NCBI RefSeq assembly: GCF_013415125.1
Contig: NZ_JACCDE010000001.1
Coordinates: 1 to 64,000, forward strand
Direction of reading: 5' to 3'
DNA length: 64,000 nucleotides
From: Vreelandella glaciei
GTDB lineage: Bacteria; Pseudomonadota; Gammaproteobacteria; Pseudomonadales; Halomonadaceae
This document shows positions 54,592 through 63,943 of this stretch, one piece after another. Within the stretch, counting starts at the first letter, position 1; each line of letters starts with the position of its first letter. The position numbers and the translations under genes are program-made. The notes beneath the pieces were generated by a model, which worked only from the letters and a program-made list of their open reading frames with translations, made no database searches and had not been told where the DNA came from.

Positions 54592-55434
54592 TCACTTCTC
54601 AACCGGTGTGTCGTCGCGGTTGCCCCATTCACCCCAGGAGCCCGCATAGCCGCGCATATTAAAGCCTAGCGCCTTGCCCACCAGCCAGGTAAAGCTGCTG
54701 CGGTGATGGCTTTGGCAGTGGGTAGCAATTTCCATGTCGGGCGTGAGGCCCAAGGCGCCTAGCTCGGTGATGAGCTCGGCGTAATCGCGTATACGTAGCG
54801 CACGGGTGCGGTCCATGGCGAGGAGCCAATCCATATTGACCGCTCCTGGGATATGGCCCAGGTGCTTGTTGTTGCCACGTACGCCATCGTACTCCTCTTT
54901 GGAGCGCGCATCCCATACCGCAAACTGCTTATCGTCGAGCTTCTGTTTGATTTCGTCGCAGGTAATCAGGGCTTGGGGGTTGAGAAACTCAGCGTGGTAT
55001 TCACTGGGAGTTGGGGCAGTTGGTTGTGTGCTCTCTTCCAGGCCCGCATCACGCCAGGCGTGAATGCCGCCGTTGAGATAGGAGTAGCGAGTGTGGCCGA
55101 TAAGATCTAGCGTCCACAGTAAGCGTGCCGCCCAGCCGCCGCCTTCGTCGTCGTACGCGACCACGTGAGTATCGCGGGTCAAGCCCAGGGCACTAAACAG
55201 CCGCGATAGCGCCTCTACGCTGGGAACGTCGCTGGGTACCGGCCCTTCACCGCGCATCAAGTAGCGAAAATCGAGGAAGATCGCCCCAGGCACATGGCCC
55301 TGGCGATAGTTGTCGCCATTAACCGGTACATCGATAATCAGCAGCTGTGGGTCATCCAAATGTTCCTGCAGCTGTTCGGGTTCAACGATTAGCGGCAGCA
55401 GGTTGGATTCCGACGATTGGCTTTCGGTGCTCAT
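54592..55434 (-). CDS. rhdA: Thiosulfate sulfurtransferase (rhodanese), RhdA-like
   Basis: This 280-aa two-domain rhodanese has an inactive N-terminal domain (about 15-135) and an active C-terminal domain (about 155-275) with Cys240 in the loop [11 protein letters not shown]. This loop closely resembles that of Azotobacter RhdA (CQTHHRSGF). It differs from the CRKGVT and CGSGVT loops of other rhodaneses and mercaptopyruvate sulfurtransferases. Its position before psd is as in pseudomonads. AAGGAG precedes the ATG. Confidence 0.9.
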   Translation of the reverse strand: MSTESQSSESNLLPLIVEPEQLQEHLDDPQLLIIDVPVNGDNYRQGHVPGAIFLDFRYLMRGEGPVPSDVPSVEALSRLFSALGLTRDTHVVAYDDEGGGWAARLLWTLDLIGHTRYSYLNGGIHAWRDAGLEESTQPTAPTPSEYHAEFLNPQALITCDEIKQKLDDKQFAVWDARSKEEYDGVRGNNKHLGHIPGAVNMDWLLAMDRTRALRIRDYAELITELGALGLTPDMEIATHCQSHHRSSFTWLVGKALGFNMRGYAGSWGEWGNRDDTPVEK

Positions 55435-55452
55435 GAGTAACTCCTTTAAATC

Positions 55453-56472
55453 CTAGCTATCCAAGCTATCAAGTATGCGCCGGTAGCTGGTAAAGCGTGC
55501 TGGATGAATCTTGCCTGCCTCGACCGCTGCGAGTAAAGCGCAGCCTGGCTCATTACGGTGGCGGCAGTCGCGAAAGCGGCAATGACCAATATAGTCGTGA
55601 AACTCGATAAAACCGTCGGTAACTTCCTGCTCGTTGAGGTGTACTAGGCCAAACTCGCGAATACCCGGTGAGTCGATGAGATCGCCGTCGGCCACTTCAG
55701 CGCGACTCATGGTATAGAGGCGTGCCGTGGTGGTGGTGTGAGTGCCTTTGCGGGAGTCTTCCGAGAGTGCACCAATGCGCAGGGTTTCATCGGGTAGTAG
55801 CAGGTCGATTAGCGATGACTTGCCCACGCCGCTCTGACCGACAAACACCGAGGTGCGCCCTTCAAGCTGGCTGCGCAGATCATCCAGACCGGTTTCGGTA
55901 GCGGTGGTGGTGCGCACGACGGGGTAGCCCAAATCGCGATAGCGCTCTAACAATTTGCCTAACTCGCCGCCATCTTCTGGCAGTAGATCGGTTTTGTTGA
56001 GCACCAGCACTGGCGCTATACCGGTCGCTTCGGCGGCAACCAAATAGCGGTCAATAAGATTGGCATGAGGCGCGGGTTCGACCGCAAATACGATCAATAG
56101 CTGGTCAATATTGGCGGCCACCGGTTTGAGCAGGCCGCGAGCGTCGGGGCGCTTTAGCACGCTGTCGCGCTCTTCCCGGGCCACCACCACGCCGGAGCCT
56201 TCCTGGCCTGCACGCCATATCACTCTGTCGCCGGTAACGAGACCGTCCAAGTTGGCGCGTAAGTGACAGCGCACAGGTTCATTATCGCTATTGCGCACCT
56301 CTAGTGTGCGTCCAAAGTGAGCAACGACCCGACCCGGCTGTTCGGCACCGTATTCGCCGGCGGCAAGTTTTTCAGCGTCTTGCACGTCGCGCTTTTCAGC
56401 GCGCTGGGCACGTTCCGCCTGGACTTTATCGACTCGCCACTGCTGCTGACGACTTAATTTTCGTTTGCTCAT
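55453..56472 (-). CDS. rsgA: Ribosome small-subunit-dependent GTPase A
   Basis: RsgA checks late assembly of the 30S subunit. The 339-aa protein has an OB domain (about 45-110). It has a circularly permuted GTPase, with NKTD (159-162) before the P-loop GQSGVGKSS (212-220) and DSPGIREFG. The C-terminal zinc finger is CRFRDCRHRNEPGC. The N-terminal 40 residues are basic and helical. The ribosome site is weak, and a strong hairpin lies 12 bases before the ATG. Confidence 0.95.
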   Translation of the reverse strand: MSKRKLSRQQQWRVDKVQAERAQRAEKRDVQDAEKLAAGEYGAEQPGRVVAHFGRTLEVRNSDNEPVRCHLRANLDGLVTGDRVIWRAGQEGSGVVVAREERDSVLKRPDARGLLKPVAANIDQLLIVFAVEPAPHANLIDRYLVAAEATGIAPVLVLNKTDLLPEDGGELGKLLERYRDLGYPVVRTTTATETGLDDLRSQLEGRTSVFVGQSGVGKSSLIDLLLPDETLRIGALSEDSRKGTHTTTTARLYTMSRAEVADGDLIDSPGIREFGLVHLNEQEVTDGFIEFHDYIGHCRFRDCRHRNEPGCALLAAVEAGKIHPARFTSYRRILDSLDS

Positions 56473-56483
56473 GTCTACCCGAT

Positions 56484-56514
56484 GCTAGGTACAATAGGCT
56501 CCATTGTACCTAGC
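56484..56514. promoter_or_regulatory. Perfect 12-bp inverted repeat between rsgA and orn
   Basis: GCTAGGTACAAT (56484-56495) pairs with ATTGTACCTAGC (56503-56514) around a 7-nt loop. It lies 12 bases before the rsgA ATG on the minus strand and 114 bases before orn. It could be an operator for the divergent pair or an RNA hairpin in the rsgA leader. Confidence 0.6.
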
Positions 56515-56628
56515 AAAGGTGTCATTGTATTTATCTAGTCGCCAAGTAGGCCTGTCTAGCTGCTTGACGGGCCAATTTAAGGCACACTTGCGCGATGTTA
56601 TACGCATTTAGGCAAAGGAATAATGGTA

Positions 56629-57234
56629 ATGAGCAACGCAACGACGGCTGCAACGGAAGGAAAAACGACGCCACGGGATGATCTGCTGGTGTGGATTGAT
56701 CTCGAGATGACCGGTCTCGACCCAAATAAAGAGCGGATTATTGAAGTAGCCACACTCATTACGGATGCGGATTTGAATGTGGTGGCGGAAGGGCCAATCA
56801 TTGCGGTGAAGCAGCCAGACAGCCTGCTGGCGCAAATGGATGAGTGGAACCAGAAAACCCACGGCGAATCAGGCTTAGTCGCACGGGTAAAAGCCAGCCA
56901 GGTGGAAACCGCTGAAGCTGAGCAGCAAACCCTGGCATTTCTGCAGCAGTACGCGGTGGCGGGATCGTCGCCCATGTGCGGTAACAGCATCCATCAGGAT
57001 CGCCGTTTTCTGGAGCGTGAGATGCCTGCGCTGCTCAATTTTTTCCACTACCGCAATCTCGATGTGTCTACCATAAAAGAGGTGGCCAAACGCTGGAACC
57101 CCGGCGCGTTGGCGGGCTTTAGTAAGCAGAATGTGCACTTGGCCATGGACGATATTAAAGAGTCGATTGCTGAGCTAGCCCACTACCGCAGTACGTTTTT
57201 GCGCGTTGAGCAGAGCAGTGACGAAGAAGAGTAG
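56629..57234 (+). CDS. orn: Oligoribonuclease
   Basis: Orn degrades 2-5 nt RNAs and pGpG to mononucleotides and is often essential. The 201-aa DEDDh exonuclease has [11 protein letters not shown] (motif I), the [15 protein letters not shown] segment (motif II) and [11 protein letters not shown] (motif III), with a catalytic His in the family position. A ribosome site AAGGA is spaced best for the ATG at 56629; the ATG at 56623 is possible. The N-terminal ~15 residues extend beyond E. coli Orn. Confidence 0.95.
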   Translation: MSNATTAATEGKTTPRDDLLVWIDLEMTGLDPNKERIIEVATLITDADLNVVAEGPIIAVKQPDSLLAQMDEWNQKTHGESGLVARVKASQVETAEAEQQTLAFLQQYAVAGSSPMCGNSIHQDRRFLEREMPALLNFFHYRNLDVSTIKEVAKRWNPGALAGFSKQNVHLAMDDIKESIAELAHYRSTFLRVEQSSDEEE

Positions 57235-57282
57235 TTAAAAAGAGTCGTTAAGAAGGGTAGTTAAAAAGCGTCGTTAAGAAGC
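57231..57282. repeat. Four 13-nt tandem repeats spanning the orn and queG stop codons
   Basis: Units at 57231, 57244, 57257 and 57270 follow GT(A/C)GTTAA(A/G)AAGn. They alternate in A/C at position three and A/G at position nine, so the array is also two 26-nt copies differing at two bases. It covers the end of orn, the spacer and the last codons of queG, and repeats the TAA/TAG stop signals. Confidence 0.75.
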
Positions 57283-58368
57283 GCAGGTATCGGTAGCAAT
57301 GCGCTCACCGCGCTTCCTGCGTTGCTCCTCAAGCGCCCAGGCAACATGTTCACGGACAAGAGGGCTTGGGTAAGCGCGGCGTGACCATAATGCGGCTTCT
57401 ACGGCCTCACTCCAGGGTGCGTTGCCCAGGCCAATGGCTATATTGCGTAGCCAGCGCTGGTAGCCAATGCGCCTAATGGGGCTGCCAGCGGTTTTATCTA
57501 GAAACTCCGCTTCGCCCCAGCCAAACAGGCTAATAAGCGATGCGCGGTCTAGGTCATGGCGCGGCGCAAAGTCATCTTCCTGGGTGATATGGGTAAAGCG
57601 GGTGAAAGGGCAGACCAGTTGGCAGTCATCGCAGCCGTAAATACGGTTGCCCATGGCGCGGCGATACTCGACCGGAATCGCGCCGTGTAGTTCGATGGTG
57701 AGATACGAAATGCACTTGCGGGAGTCGACCACTTTATCGTCAACGATGGCGCCGGTAGGGCAGGCGGTGCGGCAAGCGCTGCAGCTACCGCAGTGTTCGT
57801 GCTCAAACGGTGCGTCAATGGGGAGCGGCAGGTCGGTATACAGTTCGCCCAGAAAGAACAGCGAGCCCGCTTTAGGGTTGAGCAGCATGGCGTTTTTGCC
57901 AAACCAGCCGAGCCCCGCTTTTTGGGCCAGGGCGCGCTCCATGACTGGCGCTGAGTCAACAAAAGCGCGGTAACCAAAGTCACCGACTTCTTGCTCAATT
58001 TTTTTTGCTAGTAGGGCTAACCGTTTGCGGATTAGCTTGTGATAATCACGCCCCAAGGCGTAGCGCGATACATAGGCGCGGCTGGGCTGACCGAGCACCT
58101 TGGTGCTCTCCACTTCGGCGGGGAGATAATCCATGCGTACGCTGATAATGCGTTGAGTGCCGGGTTCGAGTTCCGCAGGGCGAGTGCGCTTAGTGCCATG
58201 CTTGGCCATAAAGCCCATTTCGCCGTGGTAGTCCTTTTCTAGCCACGCCTCGAGATGGGCTTCATGAGCCGACAGCTCAGTATCGGTGATGCCCACCTGC
58301 TGAAAGCCCAGCTCTCGCCCCCAGGTTTTAATCAGGTCGGCAAGGCGAGCAAGTTTCTGGTCAGTCAT
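57274..58368 (-). CDS. queG: Epoxyqueuosine reductase QueG
   Basis: QueG reduces epoxyqueuosine to queuosine in tRNA, using cobalamin and two [4Fe-4S] clusters. The product has CGSCSACRTACPTGA and CDDCQLVCP cluster motifs and family segments ISVRMDYLP, YALGRDYHKLIRKRL and FVDSAPVMERALAQKAGLGW. The ATG at 58368 (364 aa, MTDQKLARLADLI) aligns best with the E. coli start; the ATG at 58407 and TTG at 58413 are possible. It is divergent from nnr and convergent with orn. Confidence 0.94.
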   Translation of the reverse strand: MTDQKLARLADLIKTWGRELGFQQVGITDTELSAHEAHLEAWLEKDYHGEMGFMAKHGTKRTRPAELEPGTQRIISVRMDYLPAEVESTKVLGQPSRAYVSRYALGRDYHKLIRKRLALLAKKIEQEVGDFGYRAFVDSAPVMERALAQKAGLGWFGKNAMLLNPKAGSLFFLGELYTDLPLPIDAPFEHEHCGSCSACRTACPTGAIVDDKVVDSRKCISYLTIELHGAIPVEYRRAMGNRIYGCDDCQLVCPFTRFTHITQEDDFAPRHDLDRASLISLFGWGEAEFLDKTAGSPIRRIGYQRWLRNIAIGLGNAPWSEAVEAALWSRRAYPSPLVREHVAWALEEQRRKRGERIATDTCAS

Positions 58369-58483
58369 TGCACCATCAGAACGTGCAAAGGCAGTGGAAT
58401 TCGACATAGTCAATCAACAGCAAGGCATTAAGCGCGCTATGCTAACGCATTGGCAGCCATCAAAACATGTGAAAGGAGCGATC

Positions 58484-59977
58484 GTGACGGTCCCGAGTAC
58501 TTCCATGCTACGCCCTCTATATAAATCCGCCCAGGTGCGGGAACTGGATCGTCGCACCATTGCCGGCGGCATTGATGGTTTTGCGCTAATGCAGCGCGCT
58601 GCTTCAAGTGCCTGGCACAGTTTCCGCTCCCGCTGGCCACAAGTGCGCAGTTTAACCGTGATGTGTGGGAGTGGTAATAACGGTGGCGATGGTCACGTGC
58701 TGGCAGCGCTGGCCATGCAGTCCGGCCTTAAGGTGCAGCGAATTACGCTGAAGCCCCTAGTCGAGCTAAGCGGTGATGCGGCCCGTGCAGCAGAATTGGC
58801 AACATCTGCGGGGGTGGGCTGCGAAGAGTGGCACGCTGGCATTGAGCTCACCGGCGAAGTGATTGTCGATGCGCTGTTGGGGACCGGTTTGACCGGTGAG
58901 GTAGAGGGACGCTTCAAGCGTGCTATCGAAATGATCAATGCCGCGCATCGGCCGGTACTGGCGATTGATACTCCCTCAGGATTAGTCGCAGACACCGGTG
59001 CTGTATTGGGTATTGCTGTTAAAGCCGCCTGCACGGTGACTTTTATTGGCGATAAGGTGGGGTTGCATACAGGGGAGGCGCCAGCCTATACCGGCGAGAT
59101 CGATTTTCGCCCCTTGGGCGTCAAAGCCCAGCCCTATTTCGACATTCCCCCCACGGCTTGGCGTCTGGATGATTCGCTACTGGCCGATGCCTTTGCGCCA
59201 CGCCTGCGCACTAACCACAAAGGTGATATGGGGCACGTACTGGTGATGGGCGGCGCACCCGGTTTCGGTGGCGCTGCGCTGCTGGCCTGCCAGGCCGCCG
59301 CGCGCTTGGGGGCAGGGAAAGTAAGCTTGGCGACGGCCCCAGAGCATATCACTGCGAGTTTGGTGCGTTGCCCGGAAGTGATGGCCCATGGCGTACGCGG
59401 TGGCGCCGAGGCCGCAGAGCTGCCTAATAACGCTGACGTTGTAGTAGTGGGGCCCGGGCTGGGTCAGGCTGCCTGGGGGCAGGCGGTGCTTCAGAGTGCG
59501 CTTCAGTCAGATGCGCCACTGGTGGTGGACGCTGATGGGCTTAACCTGTTGGCGCGTCAATGGCCGGATGTTCGCCGCGATAACTGGATATTGACCCCGC
59601 ACCCTGGTGAAGCCGCACGACTGTTGGGCTGTGAGGTGGCCGATATTCAGGCAGATCGACCTGCCGCTGCCCAGGCACTGCAACGCGCCCGGGGTGGCGT
59701 GGTAATCCTAAAAGGCGCGGGCAGTTTAATCGCTGGCCCCAGTGGCTTGGTCGTGTGCCCTTACGGCAACCCGGGCATGGCCAGCGGCGGGATGGGCGAT
59801 GTGCTTAGCGGCATGCTGGGAGCGCTGGTTGCGCAGCGCGGTGAGGTGGAGTTTAGCGCCTGGCTAGCCACGATGGTGCACGCGTTAGCGGCTGATCGAG
59901 CGGCAAAGCAAGAAGGTGAGCGTGGCCTGCTGGCCAGCGATCTGGCATCCTATGCGCGAAAATTGATTAATCCGTGA
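58484..59977 (+). CDS. nnr: Bifunctional NAD(P)HX epimerase/dehydratase
   Basis: Nnr repairs hydrated NAD(P)H. The N-terminal YjeF_N domain (epimerase, about 10-215) has GSGNNGGDGHVLA and DALLGTGLTGEV. The C-terminal ADP-dependent dehydratase domain (about 225-495) has ILTPHPGEAARLLG and NPGMASGGMGDVLSG. AAAGGAG at 58472-58478 fixes a GTG start at 58484 (497 aa); the open frame upstream to 58394 overlaps queG. tsaE overlaps its end or follows closely. Confidence 0.95.
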   Translation: MTVPSTSMLRPLYKSAQVRELDRRTIAGGIDGFALMQRAASSAWHSFRSRWPQVRSLTVMCGSGNNGGDGHVLAALAMQSGLKVQRITLKPLVELSGDAARAAELATSAGVGCEEWHAGIELTGEVIVDALLGTGLTGEVEGRFKRAIEMINAAHRPVLAIDTPSGLVADTGAVLGIAVKAACTVTFIGDKVGLHTGEAPAYTGEIDFRPLGVKAQPYFDIPPTAWRLDDSLLADAFAPRLRTNHKGDMGHVLVMGGAPGFGGAALLACQAAARLGAGKVSLATAPEHITASLVRCPEVMAHGVRGGAEAAELPNNADVVVVGPGLGQAAWGQAVLQSALQSDAPLVVDADGLNLLARQWPDVRRDNWILTPHPGEAARLLGCEVADIQADRPAAAQALQRARGGVVILKGAGSLIAGPSGLVVCPYGNPGMASGGMGDVLSGMLGALVAQRGEVEFSAWLATMVHALAADRAAKQEGERGLLASDLASYARKLINP

Positions 59978-59988
59978 AGGCAGCCCAC

Positions 59989-60495
59989 ATGCAGGTGCAA
60001 TTAGACAACGAAGAAGCCCAGGTCGCCTTTGGCGAAGCACTCGGGCAGGTGTTGCAAGGACGCGGGCTGGTGTATCTGGAAGGTGAGCTGGGAGCCGGTA
60101 AAACGACGCTAACCCGCGGTATCCTGCGTGCTTATGGCCATCGAGGGACGGTTAAAAGCCCCACTTACACGCTGGTCGAGCCTTACGAGCTGGGTGCCCA
60201 ACGGGTTTATCATCTAGATTTGTACCGCTTGTCAGATCCAGAAGAGCTTGAGTTTATCGGTGGTCGAGACATGCTGGCCGACGATGCGCTTAGTATTGTT
60301 GAGTGGCCCAGCCGAGGGGAAGGGTGGCTGCCAGCTCCTGATATCGCGCTGGTGCTTGAAGTGGCCGCTCAAGGGCGCTTAGCCTCATTAACAGCGAGCA
60401 GTGATCGGGGCAGGCGTATGCTGGCATTATTGGAAAGTAAAGTAGGCAAGGTAAGTTCCGACCATTTGGGCAACGGTGTGATTCAATGGAAATAA
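59989..60495 (+). CDS. tsaE: tRNA threonylcarbamoyladenosine synthesis ATPase TsaE
   Basis: TsaE works with TsaB, TsaC and TsaD to make t6A37 in ANN-decoding tRNAs. The 168-aa P-loop protein shows GELGAGKTTLTRG, VKSPTYTLVEPY, YHLDLYRLSDPEELEF and VEWPSRGE, all matching E. coli TsaE. The ATG at 59989 has AAGG about nine bases upstream. A GTG at 59974 that overlaps the nnr stop (GTGA) is an alternative start. The gene overlaps amiB by 10 bp. Confidence 0.94.
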   Translation: MQVQLDNEEAQVAFGEALGQVLQGRGLVYLEGELGAGKTTLTRGILRAYGHRGTVKSPTYTLVEPYELGAQRVYHLDLYRLSDPEELEFIGGRDMLADDALSIVEWPSRGEGWLPAPDIALVLEVAAQGRLASLTASSDRGRRMLALLESKVGKVSSDHLGNGVIQWK

Positions 60496-61949
60496 AGGGC
60501 ATAGCGGCACGTGTATCTTGTTTGTTAGCCGCCAGTTTTTTTGCCCTGGCGGCGGTTAATGTTCAAGCGTCCAGCGTGGAAAGTATGCGTCTTTGGGCGG
60601 CGCCGGATCATGCCCGGCTGGTATTTGATCTGTCCTCTGCCACGAATGCCAACGTGTTTTCACTAGAGAACCCTGCGCGGTTGGTGATTGATTTAGATGA
60701 TACTCAAATGGACACCGATCCCAGTACGCTGCCTTTGCATGACAGTGCGATTACCTCGGTGCGTACTGGCACGCGAGAAAGCGGCGGCCTTCGGGTAGTG
60801 CTTGAGCTCAATCGAGAAATTGAGCCGCGTCACTTTACCCTGACACCTAACGACCAGTACGGCCACCGGCTGGTCGTTGATCTTGAGTATCCCGGTGAGA
60901 GCGCCGTCGAGAACCCGATCGATCCTATCGAGGCGATGATTCGAGATCAGGAAACTCAGGCCCAGCGAGCATCTGCTCAAAGCCAACTACCCAGCAGCGC
61001 AGCGTCGCCTAGTGACCCAGCCCCGGCAGAGGTCCAGGAAGCCAAACCGCATCCAAGGCGCGATATTATTATTGCCGTGGATGCCGGTCATGGTGGCGAA
61101 GACCCTGGGGCAATTGGCCCATCAGGTACCCGCGAAAAGGACGTAGTGCTGGAAATTGCCCGGCGCTTAGCCGCGCAAGTCAACGGCACCGAAGGCTTTA
61201 AGGCCGTGCTGGTGCGGGATGGAGACTACTATCTAGGACTTCGTCAGCGCACCACGTTGGCCCGTGAGCAGAAGGCTGACTTCTTTGTCTCCATACACGC
61301 CGACGCCTTTACCAGTCCAAGGCCACAAGGTAGTTCGGTCTATGCGCTCTCCCAGCGTGGTGCCACCTCGGAAACCGCTCAATGGCTGGCCGATAGCGAG
61401 AACCGTTCCGATCTGATCGGCGGTGTCGATGGCAACCTCTCTTTGCGCGATAAAGACCAGGTGCTGCGCGGCGTGCTCCTGGATTTGACCATGACCGCCA
61501 CCTTAAACGATTCGCTGTCTATCGGCGGGCAGGTGTTAGAGCAACTAGGACGGATTAATCGGCTGCATAAGTCTCGCGTTGAACAGGCTGGGTTTATGGT
61601 ACTGAAATCTCCGGATATACCCTCGCTGCTCATTGAGGTTGGCTTTATTTCCAACCCGGATGAAGAGCGTCGTCTGCGCGACCCAGTCCATCAATCGGGG
61701 CTTTCGCAGGCTATTTTCAGCGGCTTGCGTGAGCATTTTGAACGCTACCCGCCACCGGCCAGCCTGCTTGCTTGGCAGCGTGATAATCAGCGTCGCCCTG
61801 CGGGTAACGAATACCGTATTCAGTCGGGGGATACCCTCTCTGCGATTGCCGTACGTCACGGCGTGCCGGTTAATCAATTGAGGCAGGCCAATGAATTGAA
61901 CGGTGACGTGATTCGCGTTGGCCAAGTGTTACAGATTCCCCGTTCATGA
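60486..61949 (+). CDS. amiB: N-acetylmuramoyl-L-alanine amidase AmiB
   Basis: This periplasmic amidase cleaves the amide between MurNAc and the stem peptide to separate daughter cells. The 487-aa protein has a signal peptide (1-28) and an AMIN domain (about 35-135) that targets the septum. An Ala/Pro/Ser-rich linker (160-190) precedes the zinc amidase_3 domain, with VDAGHGGEDPGAIG (His202) and Glu217. A C-terminal LysM domain (about 440-487; YRIQSGDTLSAIAVRHGV) follows. The LysM and the place between tsaE and mutL fit AmiB more than AmiC. Confidence 0.94.
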   Translation: MEIKGIAARVSCLLAASFFALAAVNVQASSVESMRLWAAPDHARLVFDLSSATNANVFSLENPARLVIDLDDTQMDTDPSTLPLHDSAITSVRTGTRESGGLRVVLELNREIEPRHFTLTPNDQYGHRLVVDLEYPGESAVENPIDPIEAMIRDQETQAQRASAQSQLPSSAASPSDPAPAEVQEAKPHPRRDIIIAVDAGHGGEDPGAIGPSGTREKDVVLEIARRLAAQVNGTEGFKAVLVRDGDYYLGLRQRTTLAREQKADFFVSIHADAFTSPRPQGSSVYALSQRGATSETAQWLADSENRSDLIGGVDGNLSLRDKDQVLRGVLLDLTMTATLNDSLSIGGQVLEQLGRINRLHKSRVEQAGFMVLKSPDIPSLLIEVGFISNPDEERRLRDPVHQSGLSQAIFSGLREHFERYPPPASLLAWQRDNQRRPAGNEYRIQSGDTLSAIAVRHGVPVNQLRQANELNGDVIRVGQVLQIPRS

Positions 61950-61972
61950 CTAATCGTTCATGAGGTTTCAAG

Positions 61973-63889
61973 TTGACTGATATGACCGCTACCGCGCCGC
62001 GTATTCATGTGCTCGACCCACGGTTGGCCAACCAGATTGCCGCTGGTGAGGTGGTTGAGCGCCCTTCGTCGGTGACCAAAGAGCTGATTGAAAACGCCAT
62101 TGATGCAGGTAGCCAGCGTATCGAAGTGGAGATCGAGCAGGGTGGCGCGCGACTGATTAAGGTGCGCGATGACGGGATTGGCATTGGCGAAGAGGATTTG
62201 CCGCTGGCCCTGGCCCGCCATGCCACCAGTAAGATTGGCAGCCTGGAAGACTTAGAGGGCGTTAGCTCGCTAGGCTTTCGCGGCGAGGCCTTGGCATCAA
62301 TTAGCTCTGTCTCACGGCTGGAGCTGATCTCCAATGCCGAAGATGACCCCCGCCATGGCTGGCGGGTGGTCGCGGAAGGGCGGGGAATGGAAGCCAGGGT
62401 TACCCCCGCGCCACACCCACGGGGTACTAGCGTCGGCGTGCGCGACCTGTTTTTTAATACCCCCGCCCGGCGCAAGTTTCTGCGCACTGAAAAGACCGAA
62501 TTTGCCCATGTGGAAGAGGCGTTTCGCCGTCAGGCGCTATCGCGTTACGACATCGCCTGGGTATTGCGCCATAACCAAAAAGTCATTCATCAACTACCCG
62601 CCGGCCATTCTGCAGCGGCCCGTGAGCGGCGTATCGCCTCGCTGCTGGGCAAAAATTTTATCGAGCACGCCCGCTATATCGAACGCGAAGCGGGCGGTTT
62701 GCGGCTAAGCGGCTGGGTGGGGCTGCCCACCCACTCCCGCTCCCAGGCCGACCAGCAGTACTTTTTTGTCAATGGACGCGTAGTGCGCGACCGCTTGGTG
62801 GCCCATGCGGTGCGTCAGGCGTATCGCGATGTGCTGTTTAACGGTCGGCATCCGGTGTTTGTGCTCTATCTGGAGCTTGATCCAGACGTTGTGGACGTAA
62901 ACGTCCACCCCACCAAGCATGAAGTGCGCTTTCGTGATGGTCGTATGGTTCACGATTTTCTCTATTCGAGCCTCCACCACTCCCTGGCGTCCGCTAAACC
63001 CGCCGAGACCCCAGGGGAGGGGGGGGGCGAGGTGGCTGACACGTCAGGCGCATTGGCACAGGGCGCGGCTTCAGAAGCGAACGCTGAACAGCCCCGTTGG
63101 CAGCAGCAGGGGATTGCGCTGACCCACTCGCCGGATCGTCACCCTGGTGCAGAGCGTGTGCGCCGCTTTATGCAGGGTTATCAGGCGCTCCATCCCAATC
63201 ACGAAGAGACGCTGTTAACACCGCAGACGAGCGCTCCTGGTGAGCGAGGTAGCGAGGTGCGTGAAGCGCCCCTGTCCATGCCCGACAACGATCCCACTGC
63301 ACCACCGCCGCTGGGGTTTGCGTTGGGACAGTTGCACGGCATTTATATTCTGGCTCAAAACGCTGAGGGGTTGGTGCTGGTGGATATGCATGCCGCTCAT
63401 GAACGAATTGTCTATGAGCGTATGAAAACACAGCTAGCGGCTGCTAAAGGATTAGATGCCCAGCCGCTGCTAGTGCCGGTTTCTATCGCCGCTAGTCGGG
63501 CAGAAGTGGCGACGGCTGAGAGCGAGCAAGAGGCCATTGCCAAGCTGGGCATTGAGCTGGATGTTGCCGGACCGGAAACACTGCTGGTGCGCCAGTTGCC
63601 AGCGTTGCTCTCTCAGGCGGACCCTGAGGCTTTAGTGCGACAAATGCTAGAGGAGTTGGCGCGCTATGGGCGCACTCATCAGGTCGAGGCGCGGCTACAT
63701 GAGCTACTCTCTACCATGGCGTGCCATGGCAGCGTACGTGCTAATCGGCGGCTTACGATCGACGAAATGAACGCGCTGTTGCGCGACATGGAGCGCACGG
63801 AGCGCAGTGATCAGTGCAATCACGGCCGACCCACCTGGACACAGATGGGGCTAAAAGCACTTGATCGGTTGTTCTTAAGAGGCCAATAG
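61973..63889 (+). CDS. mutL: DNA mismatch repair protein MutL (with endonuclease motif)
   Basis: MutL links mismatch recognition by MutS to strand removal. The 638-aa protein has the GHKL ATPase ([31 protein letters not shown]), a variable linker (about 335-435), and a C-terminal dimer domain. The latter has [12 protein letters not shown] near residue 471, matching the DQHA(X)2E(X)4E endonuclease motif that E. coli MutL lacks. It ends with [10 protein letters not shown] and [12 protein letters not shown] seven bases upstream supports the TTG at 61973; an ATG lies at 61982. The linker contains a G9 run at 63019-63027. Confidence 0.95.
   Translation: MTDMTATAPRIHVLDPRLANQIAAGEVVERPSSVTKELIENAIDAGSQRIEVEIEQGGARLIKVRDDGIGIGEEDLPLALARHATSKIGSLEDLEGVSSLGFRGEALASISSVSRLELISNAEDDPRHGWRVVAEGRGMEARVTPAPHPRGTSVGVRDLFFNTPARRKFLRTEKTEFAHVEEAFRRQALSRYDIAWVLRHNQKVIHQLPAGHSAAARERRIASLLGKNFIEHARYIEREAGGLRLSGWVGLPTHSRSQADQQYFFVNGRVVRDRLVAHAVRQAYRDVLFNGRHPVFVLYLELDPDVVDVNVHPTKHEVRFRDGRMVHDFLYSSLHHSLASAKPAETPGEGGGEVADTSGALAQGAASEANAEQPRWQQQGIALTHSPDRHPGAERVRRFMQGYQALHPNHEETLLTPQTSAPGERGSEVREAPLSMPDNDPTAPPPLGFALGQLHGIYILAQNAEGLVLVDMHAAHERIVYERMKTQLAAAKGLDAQPLLVPVSIAASRAEVATAESEQEAIAKLGIELDVAGPETLLVRQLPALLSQADPEALVRQMLEELARYGRTHQVEARLHELLSTMACHGSVRANRRLTIDEMNALLRDMERTERSDQCNHGRPTWTQMGLKALDRLFLRGQ
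63019..63027 (+). repeat. G9 homopolymer in the mutL linker
   Basis: Nine consecutive G residues encode part of a Glu-Gly-Gly-Gly-Glu stretch in the non-conserved linker of MutL (about residue 350). A one-base slip would truncate MutL before its endonuclease domain. Confidence 0.9.
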
Positions 63890-63943
63890 CAGCATGACGA
63901 ACGACAATTTAATTTCTGAAAAATAGTGGAGCACTACCCGCGC

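Noticed and set aside
63894-63926. 10-codon open frame before miaA
   Set aside because: No ribosome site and no attenuator-type codon bias; too short to support.
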